NCBI RefSeq assembly: GCF_036417355.1
Contig: NZ_CP143889.1
Location: 1,612,001 to 1,676,000, forward strand
Source: Akkermansia sp. RCC_12PD
GTDB lineage: Bacteria; Verrucomicrobiota; Verrucomicrobiia; Verrucomicrobiales; Akkermansiaceae
Length of the DNA: 64,000 nt
Reading direction: 5' to 3'
In this document: positions 19,301 to 27,688 of the stretch, piece by piece
Layout of the letters: every line of letters starts with the position of its first letter
Position numbering within the stretch: the stretch's first letter is position 1
Notes under the pieces: model-generated
The model's input: only the letters and a program-made list of their open reading frames with translations
Database searches by the model: none
Told to the model about the DNA's origin: nothing
Translations under genes and position numbers: made by a program

Positions 19301-22300
19301 CGCAGGGAGCCACTCTGCAATTCAACGAAGCGCGCGCCGTCAACAGGACAACGGTATTTACTCTTTCGGGAGCCATCAGCGGGGCAGGGGAGCTCATTCT
19401 GGGCCATACGGAAGGCACCAACCCCGGCGGTGGGCGCTACCAGGTCAGCGGGGATAACACCAGTTTCACGGGCACCTTCAAGCTCGTGGGCAACGGCACC
19501 AATACCGACTGGAACGAAGTGGGCTTCTCCAATGCGGAGGCGGTGGGAGGAGCCAGCCTGGAACTTGACGGGCGGGGCTTCTTCGTAAACGGCAACGTCA
19601 CCGTAGGGGCCGACATCCACGTCACCGCGGCCGGGAGCTGGCTCAACGGCAACTCCAACCAGACGCTTACTCTGTCAGGGGATCTGACGAGTGAAGCCGG
19701 GGCCAACTTCGGCCTGCCTGCGGGCGCCGGCGTCAATCCCACGATGACGGCCATCTTCACGGGCGATCTCACCGGCTTTACAGGCACTCTGCACTCCGGT
19801 CAGGGAAATGCGATCCTCTCCTTCGGCGCGGGTGACGCGGCCGCCACACAGGCAAGCGGGGAATTCCTGAAAGCCGTCTCCCTGGGGGGGGCTGGCACCT
19901 ACCGCGTCAACTACAGCGGCACGGGCAAAGATCTTCTTTATGCGGGCAACATCATCGACACGGCCAGGCTCAACGTCCAGGGAAGCGACAAGCTCATCCT
20001 GACCGGGGCGAACACGTCCACGGGAGAACTCTCCATTGCCCAGAACTCCTCCGTCCAGCTGGGCGACGGAACCGGTGACAACGCCGCCTGGGCCGGAACC
20101 ATTAGCGGAGCGGGCAGCCTGGTAGTCAACACCGCGGGCACCTTTGCGGTGGGCGACAGGGCCAACAACCTGACCGGCACGCTCACGCTGGCCAACGGCA
20201 CGCTCAACCTCTCTGATGCGGCCGCCACCACCAACATCCTCATCCAATCCGGAGCGTTGAGCAATGCCGGTAACTACGCCGGAACGGCCACGAACCGGGT
20301 GCGTGTCCAGGCCACTGCCGACTCCGGCAACATTGCCCTCGGGGGGCTGGATGCGAGCAAGCTGGGAACGGTTGCCACCACCACGGCAGGCACGCAGATC
20401 ACCGGCCTCAAAAACGGCTCCACCTGGACCGTCAGCGGGACGGACAACAAATTGGCCCTGAGCGAGGGCAACATCTCCGGCGACCCGTTCACGGGAGCGG
20501 ATGCCCTCATCCAATTTAACGGAACGGGAGACAACCTGGGTAGCATCTCCTTTGCAGAAAGCTCCACGCTCACCTTGAACCTTGCCGGCGTCATGGAGAA
20601 AATGAAAACGGCGGGCGGCGACCTGGAACTCCTGCTCACCAACGGCGGCTTTGCGCAGGACCTGGGCACGCTCAAGAACCACATCACGGCCGATCCTCTC
20701 TTTGCCGCGCTGGGCTTTGGCATCGTGGACGTCAATGGAGGCAGCATCGTCATCTCCGGAGACACGGACCTGGTTTACGTCTCCTCGGTGGACGGCACGG
20801 GCAGTGTGGAAAATCCGGTCACCAACCAGGCCCTCAACTTCTATCAGACGGTCATCGTCAACGAGGACCTCTACGTGGAATCCGACGGCACCATGGTCAT
20901 TAAAAACCTGACTGCGCCGGGAACCAATCCGGGGCAGACGGGCACGGGCAGCCTCATTGTCACCAACACGGCGGACAGCAAGGGAAGCATCGAGCTGCAA
21001 AACAACCTCTTCCATGAAGACACGGGGGTGGACACCAGCTTTGCCGGAAACATCGGCGGCCTGGCCGGGGCGGCTGCCAATACGGACCTGGTCAAGACGG
21101 GGGCCAACAAGCTCACGCTGGAAGGAACGGTCAGCCTGGCCGGGGACATCATTGCCTGGCAGGGCACTCTCCAGCTCGACGGCACGGCCCATGTGGAAGC
21201 CCTGCGGCTTGATTCCACGGATGCGGACTCCCTTGCGGCAATCGGCGTCGGAGGCAGCGTGACGGCCAGGACGTTGTCGTCCGGCACCAACGGCGGCAAC
21301 CTGGTGATCGATTCCTCCGGGACGCTGACGCTCACGGGAGAGGCCGAAGGCATTGCCAACACGCATATCAGTGGAGAGGGCACGCTTCACCTTGCGGAAG
21401 GCGCTTCCCTGGGGCTGGCCGCGGACAGTACGCTTTCCGGCGTAGTGCTGGAGCTGGACGGCTCCCTCAGCCTGGAGGCGGACAGCAGCGCAGGGGGCCT
21501 GAAAGGCTCCGGCGCCCTGACGCTCAACGGCCAGACCCTGAATATCCAGGCGGACTCCGGCCGGACGTACACCTTTGAGGGAACGCTTGGGGCCGGCACG
21601 CTGGACGTATCCGGCGCGGGCACGCAGGTTCTGCGCAGCTCCGGGGCGGATACGGGCCTGACGATCAGCGGCGGGAACCTGGTTCTCCAGGGCAAGGCGG
21701 ATGTGGAGGAAGCCCGCCTCTCCTATGGCAAGCTGGTAAACAACGGCAATCTGACCATCCAGGCCAGCGACAACGCGCTGACCGCGCTCAACACCACCCT
21801 CACCGTGGACAGCGCCGCCTTTGGCAGCGGCTCGACCACCACCTTCACGCTCAACTCCGACGGAAACCTGGCGGAAAGCTTCATCCAATCCAGCGGCAGC
21901 ATCGTGGTGGAAAACGGAGCCTCCTTCCACGTCACCACGCTTCCGGGAATCAACATCACCTGGAACCCGGGCAACCCGATGGAACTCTCGCTGATGGAAC
22001 TCACCGGAACGGGAGACATCACGCTGGGGGACCACACGCTCACGGTAGGCGGCCTCTTCCTCACCTACTACAAAAACGCGCACTTGGTGCATGAAGGCAA
22101 CAAAATCCTGCTCAAGGCCGAGGAACAAACCGACAACCCCTACGCGACCCTGGTGGACACGGCCAACTCGCTGGCCGGCGCCAACCTCGTCTGGGGAGCG
22201 GCGCGTGCCGGACAGGTGGACGAATATCTCACCGGCTTCCTCTCGGCCATCAACGACGACCTGGTCCACAACCCCGGAGCCATCCCGCGCAAAATGGCCG

Positions 22301-23280
22301 CGGCGGCCGGTTCCACGGTCACCAGCCTCTCCATGGCCCAGAGGGACGCGCTGCGCGACCAGATGAGCTGGCTGCGCAACCGCACCAACCAGATGGGCGT
22401 CAACCCCGCCTACATCAACGAAGACCTCCCCTGCTTCCACATGTGGATGCAGGGGACGGGCTCCTACGCCCAGCTGGACACCAGGGGGGATGAAAGCGGC
22501 TACAAACTCACCACCTGGGGGGGCACCTTCGGGGTGGACGTGGACCTCAGCGACTCCTTCACGATGGGGGCGGCCTTCACGGCCAACTACGGGGACCTGA
22601 CGGCCAGCGCGGCGGACACGGCCGACGGCCACCTGGACAGCTACTACGCCAACCTCTTCGGGCGCTACCAAAGCAAGCGCTGGGCCCACACGCTCATCCT
22701 GACGGGCGGGTGGAACGATGCCAAACTCAACCGGACGGTGGACTACGGAGCGGGCAGCTACAGGACGCAAGGCAACACCAACGGCTGGGGAATGGGAGCA
22801 ATGTATGAACTCACCTACGACATCTACCTCAACGAAAACAGGAGCAGCATCCTGCAGCCCCTCTTCAACGCCTCGGTGGTCACCACGCGCATGGACGGCT
22901 ACCGTGAAACGGGAGCCGGCAGCATGGGGCTTGATGTGGACAAGCAGGAACTGACGACGGGGACACTTGCCTTGGGGGGCCGGTGGATGGGTCTTGTAGG
23001 CAGCAACATCTTCGGGAGGGAAGCGCTGGCGGAACTGCGTGTCAACGCGGCCCAGGACCTGGGCGACAGACGCGGGGAAGCCAATGTGGGACTCCTGGGC
23101 AACCCGGGCTTGCTGCAGAGGGTGCGCGGAGCCAAAGTCGGCCGCACGGCCGTGCAAATCGGAGCGGGCCTGAGCGTGCCGGTAGGGACGCAGGGAACGG
23201 TCTTTGTGGACGGCAACGCGGACATCCGCAACGGAGCCAGCTCGGTAAACGGAAGCATAGGCTACCGCTACGACTTCTAA
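16360..23280 (+). CDS. Giant autotransporter (type Va) with beta-helix passenger
   Basis: This 2306-residue protein has a signal peptide (residues 1-24, ending PAWSA), a very long repetitive passenger rich in Gly, Thr, Asn and Ser, and a C-terminal translocator barrel beginning near residue 2029 (WMQGTGSYAQ) and ending in YRYDF, with the terminal Phe typical of outer-membrane beta-barrels. The first third repeats a VTIEGGSF-like unit. Later parts carry autotransporter-associated beta-strand repeats of the form GTGELTIENTGTNTFSGGTT. The passenger is presumably displayed or released at the surface; adhesion is possible but not shown. Codon use changes near 17500: the 5' 1.1 kb is AT-richer, suggesting a mosaic gene. 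It is monocistronic, with an upstream palindrome. Confidence 0.93.
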   Translation: MRPHLPLSLLSALLACFISPAWSAYILNDNGETTISFSDDQYTIKVPGGEPVAQAESPGIIYFTDITAAGTYEGEYERTLNLEGGTYAGVQLWNLEGTVGTTSLNGTNNFIINIGSGTSFSSGFHFLSWSRETRNVAADITLNVDANAGTIPGLSILGDGNNAAHKFVTTGTVSVTVDGGNWTGYPSMGFCLALGLESFLHTGNVNFTVNGGTFATAVSAGSGRGGAGQGSTILGKVDLGITGGTFNDVVSLLGAGIINYGNEEEGKSYEGRLSISGGVFNANILGLGKGNEISVKQNAAVFLDISGGTFNENVFAQGATTTITGGTFAEGKKLFAGSMVNRSTHNLTSTNMTLDLGGSSTATMIAGGTWVETADSTVNITGSTNLTIKSGTYTGQIWGGSVVNGTGTSTINANIGTANVTIEGGSFRGAQISAGSYVERGNTTSKLTIGEANLTIRGGAFTDTAIYAGGQKTGSTGHETTLANVTIEGNTATFEGTTAISGQGQGDVVTRSVLNLNGVTKSDMFATAAVTGFDEISAGAGTDAVIANATVLDGRSAFTKSGEGKLTLSTATGYDNALTVSGGELHFGLADGVTFGNSITMGGGARLSSAGNMTLSQASGLTLDLTGLTSSSAPLIQSGGTLSFNEAGTLTLTINGVDQTMENDYKLITADSFGTLTANNFLFDSSALSADYTYALELTGNTLYLRVKALGEALNWNGGTAGTWVADGGEDIWLNKDSEAVTYDSTLAASFENLSGVATSAVTLSGEISSPRITVNNTQGELGTAYTFSGDGAIVDGEGGTTELVKRGTGELTIENTGTNTFSGGTTLMEGTLNLNAAQGLGTGTVTLSGGTLVLNTTGTADGTTGLVATNKLIFAGGTFMYGTGALQDISGLIDAGGTGAVRINTNGNDISWASYSQELGNKALVKLGDGELDISVTAAASGETAYTGAMTVDRGQLTYNITLPAGSTSTRIWSGAISIAQGATLQFNEARAVNRTTVFTLSGAISGAGELILGHTEGTNPGGGRYQVSGDNTSFTGTFKLVGNGTNTDWNEVGFSNAEAVGGASLELDGRGFFVNGNVTVGADIHVTAAGSWLNGNSNQTLTLSGDLTSEAGANFGLPAGAGVNPTMTAIFTGDLTGFTGTLHSGQGNAILSFGAGDAAATQASGEFLKAVSLGGAGTYRVNYSGTGKDLLYAGNIIDTARLNVQGSDKLILTGANTSTGELSIAQNSSVQLGDGTGDNAAWAGTISGAGSLVVNTAGTFAVGDRANNLTGTLTLANGTLNLSDAAATTNILIQSGALSNAGNYAGTATNRVRVQATADSGNIALGGLDASKLGTVATTTAGTQITGLKNGSTWTVSGTDNKLALSEGNISGDPFTGADALIQFNGTGDNLGSISFAESSTLTLNLAGVMEKMKTAGGDLELLLTNGGFAQDLGTLKNHITADPLFAALGFGIVDVNGGSIVISGDTDLVYVSSVDGTGSVENPVTNQALNFYQTVIVNEDLYVESDGTMVIKNLTAPGTNPGQTGTGSLIVTNTADSKGSIELQNNLFHEDTGVDTSFAGNIGGLAGAAANTDLVKTGANKLTLEGTVSLAGDIIAWQGTLQLDGTAHVEALRLDSTDADSLAAIGVGGSVTARTLSSGTNGGNLVIDSSGTLTLTGEAEGIANTHISGEGTLHLAEGASLGLAADSTLSGVVLELDGSLSLEADSSAGGLKGSGALTLNGQTLNIQADSGRTYTFEGTLGAGTLDVSGAGTQVLRSSGADTGLTISGGNLVLQGKADVEEARLSYGKLVNNGNLTIQASDNALTALNTTLTVDSAAFGSGSTTTFTLNSDGNLAESFIQSSGSIVVENGASFHVTTLPGINITWNPGNPMELSLMELTGTGDITLGDHTLTVGGLFLTYYKNAHLVHEGNKILLKAEEQTDNPYATLVDTANSLAGANLVWGAARAGQVDEYLTGFLSAINDDLVHNPGAIPRKMAAAAGSTVTSLSMAQRDALRDQMSWLRNRTNQMGVNPAYINEDLPCFHMWMQGTGSYAQLDTRGDESGYKLTTWGGTFGVDVDLSDSFTMGAAFTANYGDLTASAADTADGHLDSYYANLFGRYQSKRWAHTLILTGGWNDAKLNRTVDYGAGSYRTQGNTNGWGMGAMYELTYDIYLNENRSSILQPLFNASVVTTRMDGYRETGAGSMGLDVDKQELTTGTLALGGRWMGLVGSNIFGREALAELRVNAAQDLGDRRGEANVGLLGNPGLLQRVRGAKVGRTAVQIGAGLSVPVGTQGTVFVDGNADIRNGASSVNGSIGYRYDF

Positions 23281-23333
23281 AAAAGGTTAAGGCGCCAGGG
23301 GAGCGGCGGAAACGCCGCCTCTGCTGGAAAAAA

Positions 23334-23368
23334 CCAGGGCCGCTGCGGTTCATCCGCAGCGGCCCTGG
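23334..23368 (+). terminator. Strong hairpin after the autotransporter gene
   Basis: A 15-base-pair perfect GC-rich stem (CCAGGGCCGCTGCGG and its complement, five-base loop TTCAT) lies 54 bases after the stop codon. There is no T-tract, so it may stabilise the mRNA 3' end or terminate weakly. Confidence 0.6.
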
Positions 23369-23395
23369 CTGTGCAAAGAGGGGGAGGGGAAGGAA

Positions 23396-23467
23396 ATGGA
23401 CTTAATGGACAAAGTGGACTTAATAGACGGAATGGACCCTATAACCCCTATGAGCCCTATGAGCCCC
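23396..23467 (+). repeat. Degenerate 9-base tandem repeat, eight units
   Basis: Eight successive nine-base units begin ATGGACTTA, ATGGACAAA, GTGGACTTA, ATAGACGGA, ATGGACCCT, ATAACCCCT, ATGAGCCCT, ATGAGCCCC. The unit drifts from ATGGACNNA to ATGAGCCCT. It lies in the intergenic space between the autotransporter and a YdeI-family gene. An open frame through it exists but looks like chance. Confidence 0.7.
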
Positions 23468-23524
23468 TAATGAACGAAACAAACTTTGAAGAGAAAAAAC
23501 AGCTTAAAAAAACTATTCCGTTTT

Positions 23525-24094
23525 TTATTCTTCTAACAGTCTGCCTCCGTCATGCCATTCTCCGTACATCCTGTTGGCGCGGGTATGTTCCAGAAGCTTT
23601 TCCAGGCGGCTTTTAAACAGGTCCGGCTGGTTTTTCTTGATCTGGATGGTATCAATGCGTACATGGCGGTACAGACGCGGGAAGTTCAGAAAGTGGGCGT
23701 ATGTTTCCGGTTCCCGGCGCAGGGCGTCCAGGATTTCGGAATCTATTTGGAAGGCTTCCGGGGCCATGTCCGGCAGGCAGTCCATCCCCCGCGGCGTCAT
23801 CAATCCCATTCTGAGCAGGCGGCGGACGCGTTCCTTGTTTAGTTCCGACCACTTGCTTCCTTTGGCCCTCGGAGAAAAACGCTGGGCCAAATGCCCCTCC
23901 GGCGTCTTTTTGCGCGTGCTGTCAATCCAGCCGAAGCAGAGGGCCTCCTCCACGGCATCCAGGTAAAGAACGGCGTGCGGAGAGGGTTTGCGGGTGATGG
24001 GAATCCAGCAGGATGAGGCGGTGAGATGGTGCTTTTCAAGCCATGCTCTCAATTCTCCGCGCGTAGTGATGGGAAGCAACTGGTCCATGTCCAT
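23525..24094 (-). CDS. YdeI/OmpD-associated family protein
   Basis: The 189-residue protein matches the YdeI family, also called bacteriocin-protection proteins, through the N-terminal TRGELRAWLEKHH block, the EEALCFGWIDS signature, FSPRAKGSKWSELNKERVRRL and a C-terminal KSRLEKLLEHTRANRMYG region. Members are small cytoplasmic proteins linked to peptide or stress tolerance; the biochemical role is unknown. It is convergent with the autotransporter and divergent from the L,D-transpeptidase. The start MDMDQLL at 24094 could equally be the second Met at 24088. Confidence 0.85.
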   Translation of the reverse strand: MDMDQLLPITTRGELRAWLEKHHLTASSCWIPITRKPSPHAVLYLDAVEEALCFGWIDSTRKKTPEGHLAQRFSPRAKGSKWSELNKERVRRLLRMGLMTPRGMDCLPDMAPEAFQIDSEILDALRREPETYAHFLNFPRLYRHVRIDTIQIKKNQPDLFKSRLEKLLEHTRANRMYGEWHDGGRLLEE

Positions 24095-24321
24095 ATCGCA
24101 TGAGGTGAAGGGGGAGAATCATTCTGAGGCCGTGCACATTTCCGGTGTGTTTTCCCTGGAAAAGGCCGTTGCGGTTATTCCGGCTGTGTAAGCCCGGCTA
24201 TGGAACAAGTCAATGCCAATCAGGGGGAAAGGAGTGTCTTTTTCTGGGACGGTTTTTACAACATTAAAAGAATCAGTTGTTTTCTCCTTGTAAAAACAGA
24301 TGGGAAAGCTATACGTGTTTC

Positions 24322-25068
24322 ATGAAGAAAAACGTGCTGCTGACCGGGCTGGGGCTGGTTCTGGCAGTTTGTGCGGTTATGGTTTCCAGGATGGCGTGTG
24401 CCAATGATACAGACAGCCGGGCTTCCGCCGCCCGCGAACGGGTAACGCCCGTCCTGAATTCCTTTCTGGGTCCCTGTGGAGCCAGAGTGGGTTCCCCGGT
24501 GTTCCTGCGTGCCGTGAAGGAGGATTCCCTGCTGGAACTCTGGGTAAAGCCGGACAAGGGAGAGCGCTACGTACTCGTCAAACGCTATCCCATTGCCGCA
24601 TGGTCCGGAGAGCTCGGTCCCAAGCAGAAGGAAGGGGACAGACAGACGCCGGAGGGATTTTATGAGGTGGTTCCCACCGGATTGAATCCGCGCAGCAATT
24701 ACCATTTGTCCTTCAATATCGGTTATCCCAATTCCTACGACCGTTTCCTCAACAGGACGGGAAATCTGATCATGGTGCATGGCAGGGACGTTTCCATCGG
24801 ATGCCTGGCGATGACGGACCCGGGCATTGAAGAACTTTATACGATGGTGGAACAGGCCCTGGCGGCCGGCCAGAAAAGCGTGCCCGTGCAGATATACCCC
24901 TTTGTGCCGACTCCGGCACGGCTGATGCAGGAAAAGGATTCCCCCCATGCGGCATTCTGGTCCCTGCTGGCCCGCGCATGGAACTGGACGGAAAACCGCC
25001 ACGCCCCGGCTCCGGTGGTGTTCAGGAACGGCAGCCTGGTTTTGGACAGTGACGCCCCATGTTCATGA
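24322..25068 (+). CDS. Exported L,D-transpeptidase (YkuD family, YafK-like)
   Basis: The 248-residue protein has an N-terminal hydrophobic signal (VLLTGLGLVLAVCAVMV) and a YkuD catalytic domain in the periplasm. The catalytic motif is HGRDVSIGC with H153 and C161, in the YafK-like form HG...S.GC. YafK-type enzymes act on peptidoglycan cross-links or release bound lipoprotein by cutting the DAP link. A diaminopimelate dehydrogenase lies nearby, though convergent. The start at 24322 (MKKNVLL) is chosen because it opens the signal peptide. An upstream start at 24277 is less likely. Confidence 0.88.
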   Translation: MKKNVLLTGLGLVLAVCAVMVSRMACANDTDSRASAARERVTPVLNSFLGPCGARVGSPVFLRAVKEDSLLELWVKPDKGERYVLVKRYPIAAWSGELGPKQKEGDRQTPEGFYEVVPTGLNPRSNYHLSFNIGYPNSYDRFLNRTGNLIMVHGRDVSIGCLAMTDPGIEELYTMVEQALAAGQKSVPVQIYPFVPTPARLMQEKDSPHAAFWSLLARAWNWTENRHAPAPVVFRNGSLVLDSDAPCS

Positions 25069-25242
25069 CCTGATGAGGGGCCAAGGAATCCATGAATTGC
25101 GGATGAGGCGATTCTTCGGACGGGTGCGGACAAGCTGTTTTAAGGGTGTGTCTGCCAAGCATTGCCCGGGCGCTTCCTGCATGGAATGGCAAATAAAGGC
25201 AGAATGGCTCTGCCGGGCTGCCATTTGAAGGAACAAGGGCGG

Positions 25243-25282
25243 AAAAAAGCCCCGGAACGGCAAGAATCCATTCCGGGGCTAT
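25243..25282 (-). terminator. Intrinsic terminator of ddh
   Basis: On the minus strand, AGCCCCGGAAtgg pairs with ccgTTCCGGGGCT, and six T residues follow. It lies about 50 bases past the ddh stop codon. Confidence 0.85.
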
Positions 25283-25333
25283 GGAAAGACCGTCTACGCG
25301 GAGAAATCTTCTCCATGCAGGGCGCGCCATTCG

Positions 25334-26215
25334 TTAAACCAGTTGTGCGATCAGTTCTTCGCGGTCGCCCGGCAGGAAGTCCATCGGGGCGATTTCCGGC
25401 AATGTGTAGCACCCGGCGCCCAGCTTCATGCTGGCGCGTGCGGAGGCCACCATGACCTGGGCGGTCAGGGCCGGATTGTTGATGCGCATTTCAAATTTGA
25501 ACATCTGGTTCTGCGTGGTTCCGGAAACGCCCTTGCGCTCCATCAGTACGCCGTGGCCCATGTCCTTCAGCGCGTCGATGTCCGGCACCTGCTGCACGCG
25601 GGTGTCATCATGGCTGAAGTAGGAATCGGACTTGATGGCAAGTTCGACGTCGGAAAATTTCGCGCCCTCTTTCAGCACCACGTACACCATGCGGCGGTGG
25701 ACGCCGGAACCGGTGGGGATGGTGAGGGAAAGGGCGTCTTCCACGCCTTCCTTGGATCGCGCCACCACGCTGTGGCCCATGCTCATGCCGGGGCCGAAGT
25801 TGGTGTACGTGATGCCCTTGGGCGCCATGGCCAGCATCATGGAACGCATCACGGAATCGGTGCCCGGATCCCATCCGGCGGAAATGACGGCGACGGAGTC
25901 GTGCTTGATGGCCTGGGCGCCCAGGGAGCGGCGCAGGTCCACGATCTTGTCGTGAATGTCGAAGCTGTCCACCGTGTTGATGCCGCGGGCGAGCAGGGGC
26001 AGGGCCGTTTCTTCCACGCTGCGGGTGGGGGTGCACAGCAGGGCGACGTCCACGTGCCCCAGCTCTTCAATGTCCGCCACGGTCCTGATGCCGTGAACGG
26101 GTTCGCTGCCGGGGCGGCGCACAATGCCGACCAGTTCCATATCGGGAGCGGCGCGCAAGGCGTCCACGGAGTACTTCCCGATGTTGCCGTATCCTACGAT
26201 GGCTACTTTGATCAT
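25334..26215 (-). CDS. ddh: meso-Diaminopimelate D-dehydrogenase
   Basis: Makes meso-diaminopimelate directly from tetrahydrodipicolinate, ammonia and NADPH, a one-step route to lysine and peptidoglycan precursor. The 293-residue product has the Rossmann start VAIVGYGNIGKYSVDAL, followed by DMELVGIVRR and the characteristic TVDSFDIHDKI, SAGWDPGTDSVMR and TNFGPGMSMGHSV blocks of this family. Length is slightly below that of typical Ddh. It is monocistronic with a clear terminator. The presence of this gene tells that the dehydrogenase branch of lysine synthesis exists; other branches are not visible here. Confidence 0.94.
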   Translation of the reverse strand: MIKVAIVGYGNIGKYSVDALRAAPDMELVGIVRRPGSEPVHGIRTVADIEELGHVDVALLCTPTRSVEETALPLLARGINTVDSFDIHDKIVDLRRSLGAQAIKHDSVAVISAGWDPGTDSVMRSMMLAMAPKGITYTNFGPGMSMGHSVVARSKEGVEDALSLTIPTGSGVHRRMVYVVLKEGAKFSDVELAIKSDSYFSHDDTRVQQVPDIDALKDMGHGVLMERKGVSGTTQNQMFKFEMRINNPALTAQVMVASARASMKLGAGCYTLPEIAPMDFLPGDREELIAQLV

Positions 26216-26419
26216 CTTGGTAAATGGTATGGTTCAGGGAGCCGGGGGCAGGGTATCTGCCGGAGTGTTTCCCTCCCGTTGACGGCTGTCATTTAAGCTT
26301 TGTCTCCGGGGTATGGCAAGAGCGGAGAATGACAGGTGGAGCTGTGCGGCATCATTGTGTGTTATTTGAACGGGAAAGCTCTGGAGGCAGTCTGAATCCT
26401 CGGAAACTCTTCCAATGAA

Positions 26420-26566
26420 ATGATGAAAACCAAATTAATTATTTTAGGCGTCGCCACCCTTCTTGGGTGTGTTTCCTGTCATACGATCGGCGGTGTGGGC
26501 AGGGATGTGGAATCCGTCGGCAACGATATCAATTCCGCCGCCCGGGCTACAAGCCGTGCCATGTAG
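26420..26566 (+). CDS. Entericidin-like small lipoprotein (copy 1)
   Basis: This 48-residue ORF begins MMKTKLIILGVATLLGC and has a lipobox cysteine (GCVSC, cleavage before either Cys). The mature part reads HTIGGVGRDVESVGNDI, the hallmark of the EcnA/EcnB entericidin family: T-I-x-G-x-G-x-D-V-x-x-x-G. Entericidins are small membrane lipoproteins linked to stress-induced lysis in enterobacteria, but the family is widespread and its role here is not known. A second copy faces it on the other strand. A terminator follows 25 bases after the stop. Confidence 0.88.
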   Translation: MMKTKLIILGVATLLGCVSCHTIGGVGRDVESVGNDINSAARATSRAM

Positions 26567-26591
26567 GACGGCTAACCGCTGAATATTCAGA

Positions 26592-26627
26592 AGCCGCTTC
26601 TCCGGAAAGGGAGAGGCGGCTCTTTTG
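26592..26627 (+). terminator. Intrinsic terminator after entericidin-like copy 1
   Basis: The stem AGCCGCTTCTCC / GGGAGAGGCGGCT with a short loop is followed by TCTTTT. It lies between the two convergent entericidin-like genes. Confidence 0.8.
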
Positions 26628-26724
26628 CGGAAAAGATGGACCTTTCCGCTTGGATCGCATTCCAGGGGATGTGTGCCGGAACGGGAAGTGTTCCGGAGTG
26701 GAGTTCCGAAGGCCGGGAGGCTTT

Positions 26725-26874
26725 TTACTGCTGCATGGAGCGGCTCGTGGCCTGGGAAGCGCTGTCTATTTTGCTGCCCATGGATTCCACGTCCTTTCCG
26801 ATGCCGCTGATGGTGTTGCAGGAGGCAAGGCCGAGAGCCGCTGCGGAGGTCAGAAGAATGAGTTTGATGTTCAT
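26725..26874 (-). CDS. Entericidin-like small lipoprotein (copy 2)
   Basis: This 49-residue product starts MNIKLILLTSAAALGLASC, a clean lipoprotein signal with lipobox LASC (C19), followed by NTISGIGKDVESMGSKI, matching the entericidin pattern and the mature part of copy 1. The C-terminus ATSRSMQQ also resembles ATSRAM of copy 1, so the two are paralogs that have diverged mostly in the signal peptide. It is convergent with copy 1, 158 bases apart. Start 26874 is chosen over an upstream one at 27072 because it begins the signal peptide. Confidence 0.9.
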   Translation of the reverse strand: MNIKLILLTSAAALGLASCNTISGIGKDVESMGSKIDSASQATSRSMQQ

Positions 26875-27078
26875 GGCGGTAGAATGAAATGTTGAAGGCC
26901 GCATGTTATCCCGCTTCCGTTTCCTTGTCAATGAGTCGAATGGTTGAAAGGGGGCTGAAGGGAACCGGAACGCGCCTCCCGGTGCTGAAGCTGGGCGGAA
27001 TGCCGGTTTTCCGGAGGCACGGCGCTCATGGTTTGAGAGGGTTTTCCCCTCCTCCCGGGCGAAACATGGCATTTCGTT

Positions 27079-27681
27079 TCAGTCCTGAACTTCCACTTTG
27101 TCCGGAGTGCCGGCCTGTGCCAGTTTCCTTTTCAGGGAGATGACGAACCTGACCAGCAGGTAAATGGCCGCTCCCAGCAGGAGGACGGCCAGAACGGGCA
27201 ATATGCAGGCCAGGATGGAGACGAGGGAGGCGGATACCGTTTCCGCCGTGGAGACCGCGGAATTGCCCAGTCCTCCCGTAGCGGCGGAGGCCGCCGCACG
27301 AATGGCCGCCATGCTGCCATGAATGACGCCCGCCGCTCCTCCGCCCGCAATGGCGGCCAGTCCCCACTGGAGCATGGGATCCATGTGGCCGATGAATCCG
27401 GCGGCCAGGATGGTGCCCGCGATGACGGCGGCGGGCGCTCCCAGTACGTCCAGCGTATTGTCAATGACGGGAAGGTAGTACCCTGCTATTTCCAGCAGAG
27501 TGGCTATGGAAAGCGTGATGAGGGCGGGAGTGCCGCCCAGCCATGCGAATTCCGGAGTAACGGTCAGAAAGCCCCCGTGGATGGCGATGGAGGCCACCAG
27601 CAGGGGCACGAAGATACGGAAGCCGCAGGCCGCTCCCAGCCCGATGCCGAGCAAAACGCCCATGACGGCTTCCATATTCAT
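27079..27681 (-). CDS. DUF4126 family membrane protein
   Basis: The 200-residue protein has several hydrophobic segments and glycine-rich turns (GIGLGAACGFRIFVPLLV, near the start; GGGAAGVIHGSMAAIRA in the middle; a final membrane segment before SLKRKLAQAG). This matches the DUF4126 family of small inner-membrane proteins of unknown function. It begins seven bases after the flotillin gene on the same strand and is probably in the same operon with flotillin and the NfeD-like gene. No catalytic motif is visible. Confidence 0.8.
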   Translation of the reverse strand: MNMEAVMGVLLGIGLGAACGFRIFVPLLVASIAIHGGFLTVTPEFAWLGGTPALITLSIATLLEIAGYYLPVIDNTLDVLGAPAAVIAGTILAAGFIGHMDPMLQWGLAAIAGGGAAGVIHGSMAAIRAAASAATGGLGNSAVSTAETVSASLVSILACILPVLAVLLLGAAIYLLVRFVISLKRKLAQAGTPDKVEVQD

Positions 27682-27688
27682 CTGAAAA

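Noticed and set aside
19675-23157. 1160-codon open frame on the minus strand
   Set aside because: Antisense to the autotransporter, produced by its narrow codon use; no signal peptide or known motif.
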